A stretch of 64,000 nt of DNA, from the NCBI RefSeq assembly GCF_900163835.1, contig NZ_FUKR01000006.1:85799-149798 (forward strand), read 5' to 3'. Shown piece after piece: positions 63,109-64,000 of this stretch. The stretch's first letter is position 1; each line of letters opens with the position of its first letter. Position numbers and translations under genes: made by a program. A model generated the notes under the pieces. It searched no databases. It worked only from the letters and a program-made list of their open reading frames with translations, and had not been told where the DNA came from. Origin of the DNA: Mycetocola reblochoni REB411. GTDB lineage: Bacteria; Actinomycetota; Actinomycetes; Actinomycetales; Microbacteriaceae.

Positions 63109-63911
63109 ACCGCGACGGGCGCGGCGATGCCCGGGTGGTGACGGTAGTCGTGGACGATGATGTCCTCGAACCGGTACGCGTCGAGGCTGGGCCGCGTCGC
63201 CAGCTCGAGCCGCGGCGGGGGGTACGCCTCGCGGGACAGCTGGCGCTCGACCTGCTCGCGGTGGTTGTCGTAGATGTGGCAGTCGCCACCCGTCCAGATG
63301 AAGTCGCCCACGCCCAGGCCGAGCTGGTCGGCCACCATGTGCGTCAGCAGCGCGTAGCTGGCGATGTTGAACGGGACCCCGAGGAACATGTCCGCGCTGC
63401 GCTGGTACAGCTGGCAGGAGAGCTTCCCGTCGGCGACGTAGAACTGGAACAGCGCATGACACGGTGCGAGGGCCATCTCGGGGATGTCGGCCACATTCCA
63501 GGCGGACACGATCATCCGGCGCGAGTCCGGGTCGGTCCGCAGCGTGTCCATGACCTGCGCGATCTGGTCGATGTGCTGGCCGTTCGGCGCCGGCCACGAC
63601 CGCCACTGGACGCCGTACACCGGACCGAGCTCCCCCTCGGGCGAGGCCCATTCGTCCCAGATGGTGACACCGTTCTCGCGCAGCCAGCCGACGTTCGAGT
63701 CGCCGCGGAGGAACCACAGCAGCTCGTACACGATCGACTTCAGGTGGACGCGCTTGGTGGTGACGAGGGGAAAGCCCTCGGAAAGGTCGAAGCGCATCTG
63801 CGCGCCGAAGAGACTCGTCGTGCCCGTCCCCGTTCGATCCGACTTGGCCGTCCCCGTCTCCAGCACCAGACGGAGAAGGTCCTCATAGGGGGTGCGCACG
63901 ATCTGTTCCAC
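63105..63911 (-). CDS. thyA: Thymidylate synthase
   Basis: This 268-residue enzyme converts dUMP to dTMP with methylene-tetrahydrofolate. It has [40 protein letters not shown], catalytic Cys151 in [32 protein letters not shown] and [14 protein letters not shown]. The start is GTG 63911 with TAGCAT (63924-63919) seven bases upstream, so the mRNA is probably leaderless. The start codon and promoter lie inside the left arm of the 41-bp inverted repeat at the window end. It heads thyA-folA-dapA-rnj. Confidence 0.95.
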   Translation of the reverse strand: MEQIVRTPYEDLLRLVLETGTAKSDRTGTGTTSLFGAQMRFDLSEGFPLVTTKRVHLKSIVYELLWFLRGDSNVGWLRENGVTIWDEWASPEGELGPVYGVQWRSWPAPNGQHIDQIAQVMDTLRTDPDSRRMIVSAWNVADIPEMALAPCHALFQFYVADGKLSCQLYQRSADMFLGVPFNIASYALLTHMVADQLGLGVGDFIWTGGDCHIYDNHREQVERQLSREAYPPPRLELATRPSLDAYRFEDIIVHDYRHHPGIAAPVAV

Positions 63912-63997
63912 CCGAGCGATGCTACGCGGTCCGCCCGGTGACGACCAGTCGCGGAGCTGGTCGTCACCGGGCGGACCGCGTAGCATCGCTCGGGTGG
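63908..63997. repeat. 41-bp perfect inverted repeat with 8-base loop over the thyA start
   Basis: Bases 63908-63948 are the exact reverse complement of 63957-63997, separated by TCGCGGAG. Each arm contains a GTG start, the -10 TAGCAT, a 17-bp spacer and a -35-like TGGTCG, so the plus strand carries a mirrored promoter and a GTG at 63994. This is either a real symmetric divergent promoter or a fold-back artefact. The window ends three bases later, so the two cannot be separated here. Confidence 0.9.
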
Positions 63998-64000
63998 TAC

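Noticed and set aside
63994..64000. Plus-strand gene starting at GTG 63994
   Set aside because: Only two codons are inside the window and they fall at the end of the inverted repeat, so no gene can be supported.

Overview
This window is a GC-rich stretch of an actinobacterial chromosome. I place it in the family Microbacteriaceae, order Micrococcales. The reasons are gene order (ftsK-pgsA-cinA-clgR-DUF3046-recA-recX-miaB-miaA-dapF; infC-rpmI-rplT; hisC-hisB-hisH-hisA-sseB; thyA-folA-dapA-rnj), a divergent lexA/LysM pair, a DUF4916 NUDIX gene, and a 16S-23S spacer without tRNA genes. The genus cannot be fixed by eye. Nearly everything is housekeeping. I see no insertion sequence, prophage, CRISPR array or tRNA gene.

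Layout. 1-9.8 kb: a partial YczE-type membrane protein divergent from a MocR regulator, a DEAD-box RNA helicase, a DUF4916 NUDIX protein, a small serine esterase and a giant Lhr-family helicase. 9.8-12.3 kb: a sparse region with a HAD phosphatase, a cold-shock gene and three short tandem-repeat arrays. 12.3-18.1 kb: a complete minus-strand rRNA operon (16S, 23S, 5S) with promoters, a 23S processing stem and a terminator. 18.4-21.0 kb: tyrS, then a divergent pair coding for a SatD-like DNA-binding protein and a membrane protein. 21.3-30.4 kb: the arginine operon argC-J-B-D-F-(membrane acyltransferase-like)-G-H. It is preceded by a possible arginine-rich leader peptide. No argR lies in its usual slot.

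30.5-41 kb: pheS-pheT, a glutamate-type ABC importer (gluABCD), an rRNA/tRNA 2'-O-methyltransferase, infC-rpmI-rplT and DUF1844. 40.4-44.2 kb: histidine genes plus sseB. 44.4-53.7 kb: lexA with a divergent SOS-controlled LysM protein, hflX, an RsmC-like methyltransferase, dapF, miaA, miaB, recX and recA. 53.7-64 kb: DUF3046, clgR, cinA, pgsA, ftsK, a cation efflux protein, RNase J, dapA, folA and thyA. The window ends in a 41-bp perfect inverted repeat over the thyA start.

Common threads. DNA-damage control (lexA, recA, recX, LysM divisome inhibitor), translation (four aminoacyl-tRNA synthetase genes/subunits, IF-3, L20, L35, tRNA modification) and amino-acid supply (Arg, His, Lys/DAP, Glu uptake) dominate. 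Many genes that head a transcript have a TANNNT -10 hexamer exactly six bases before the start codon, which predicts leaderless mRNAs. All assignments come from reading motifs and gene order; no database search was run.
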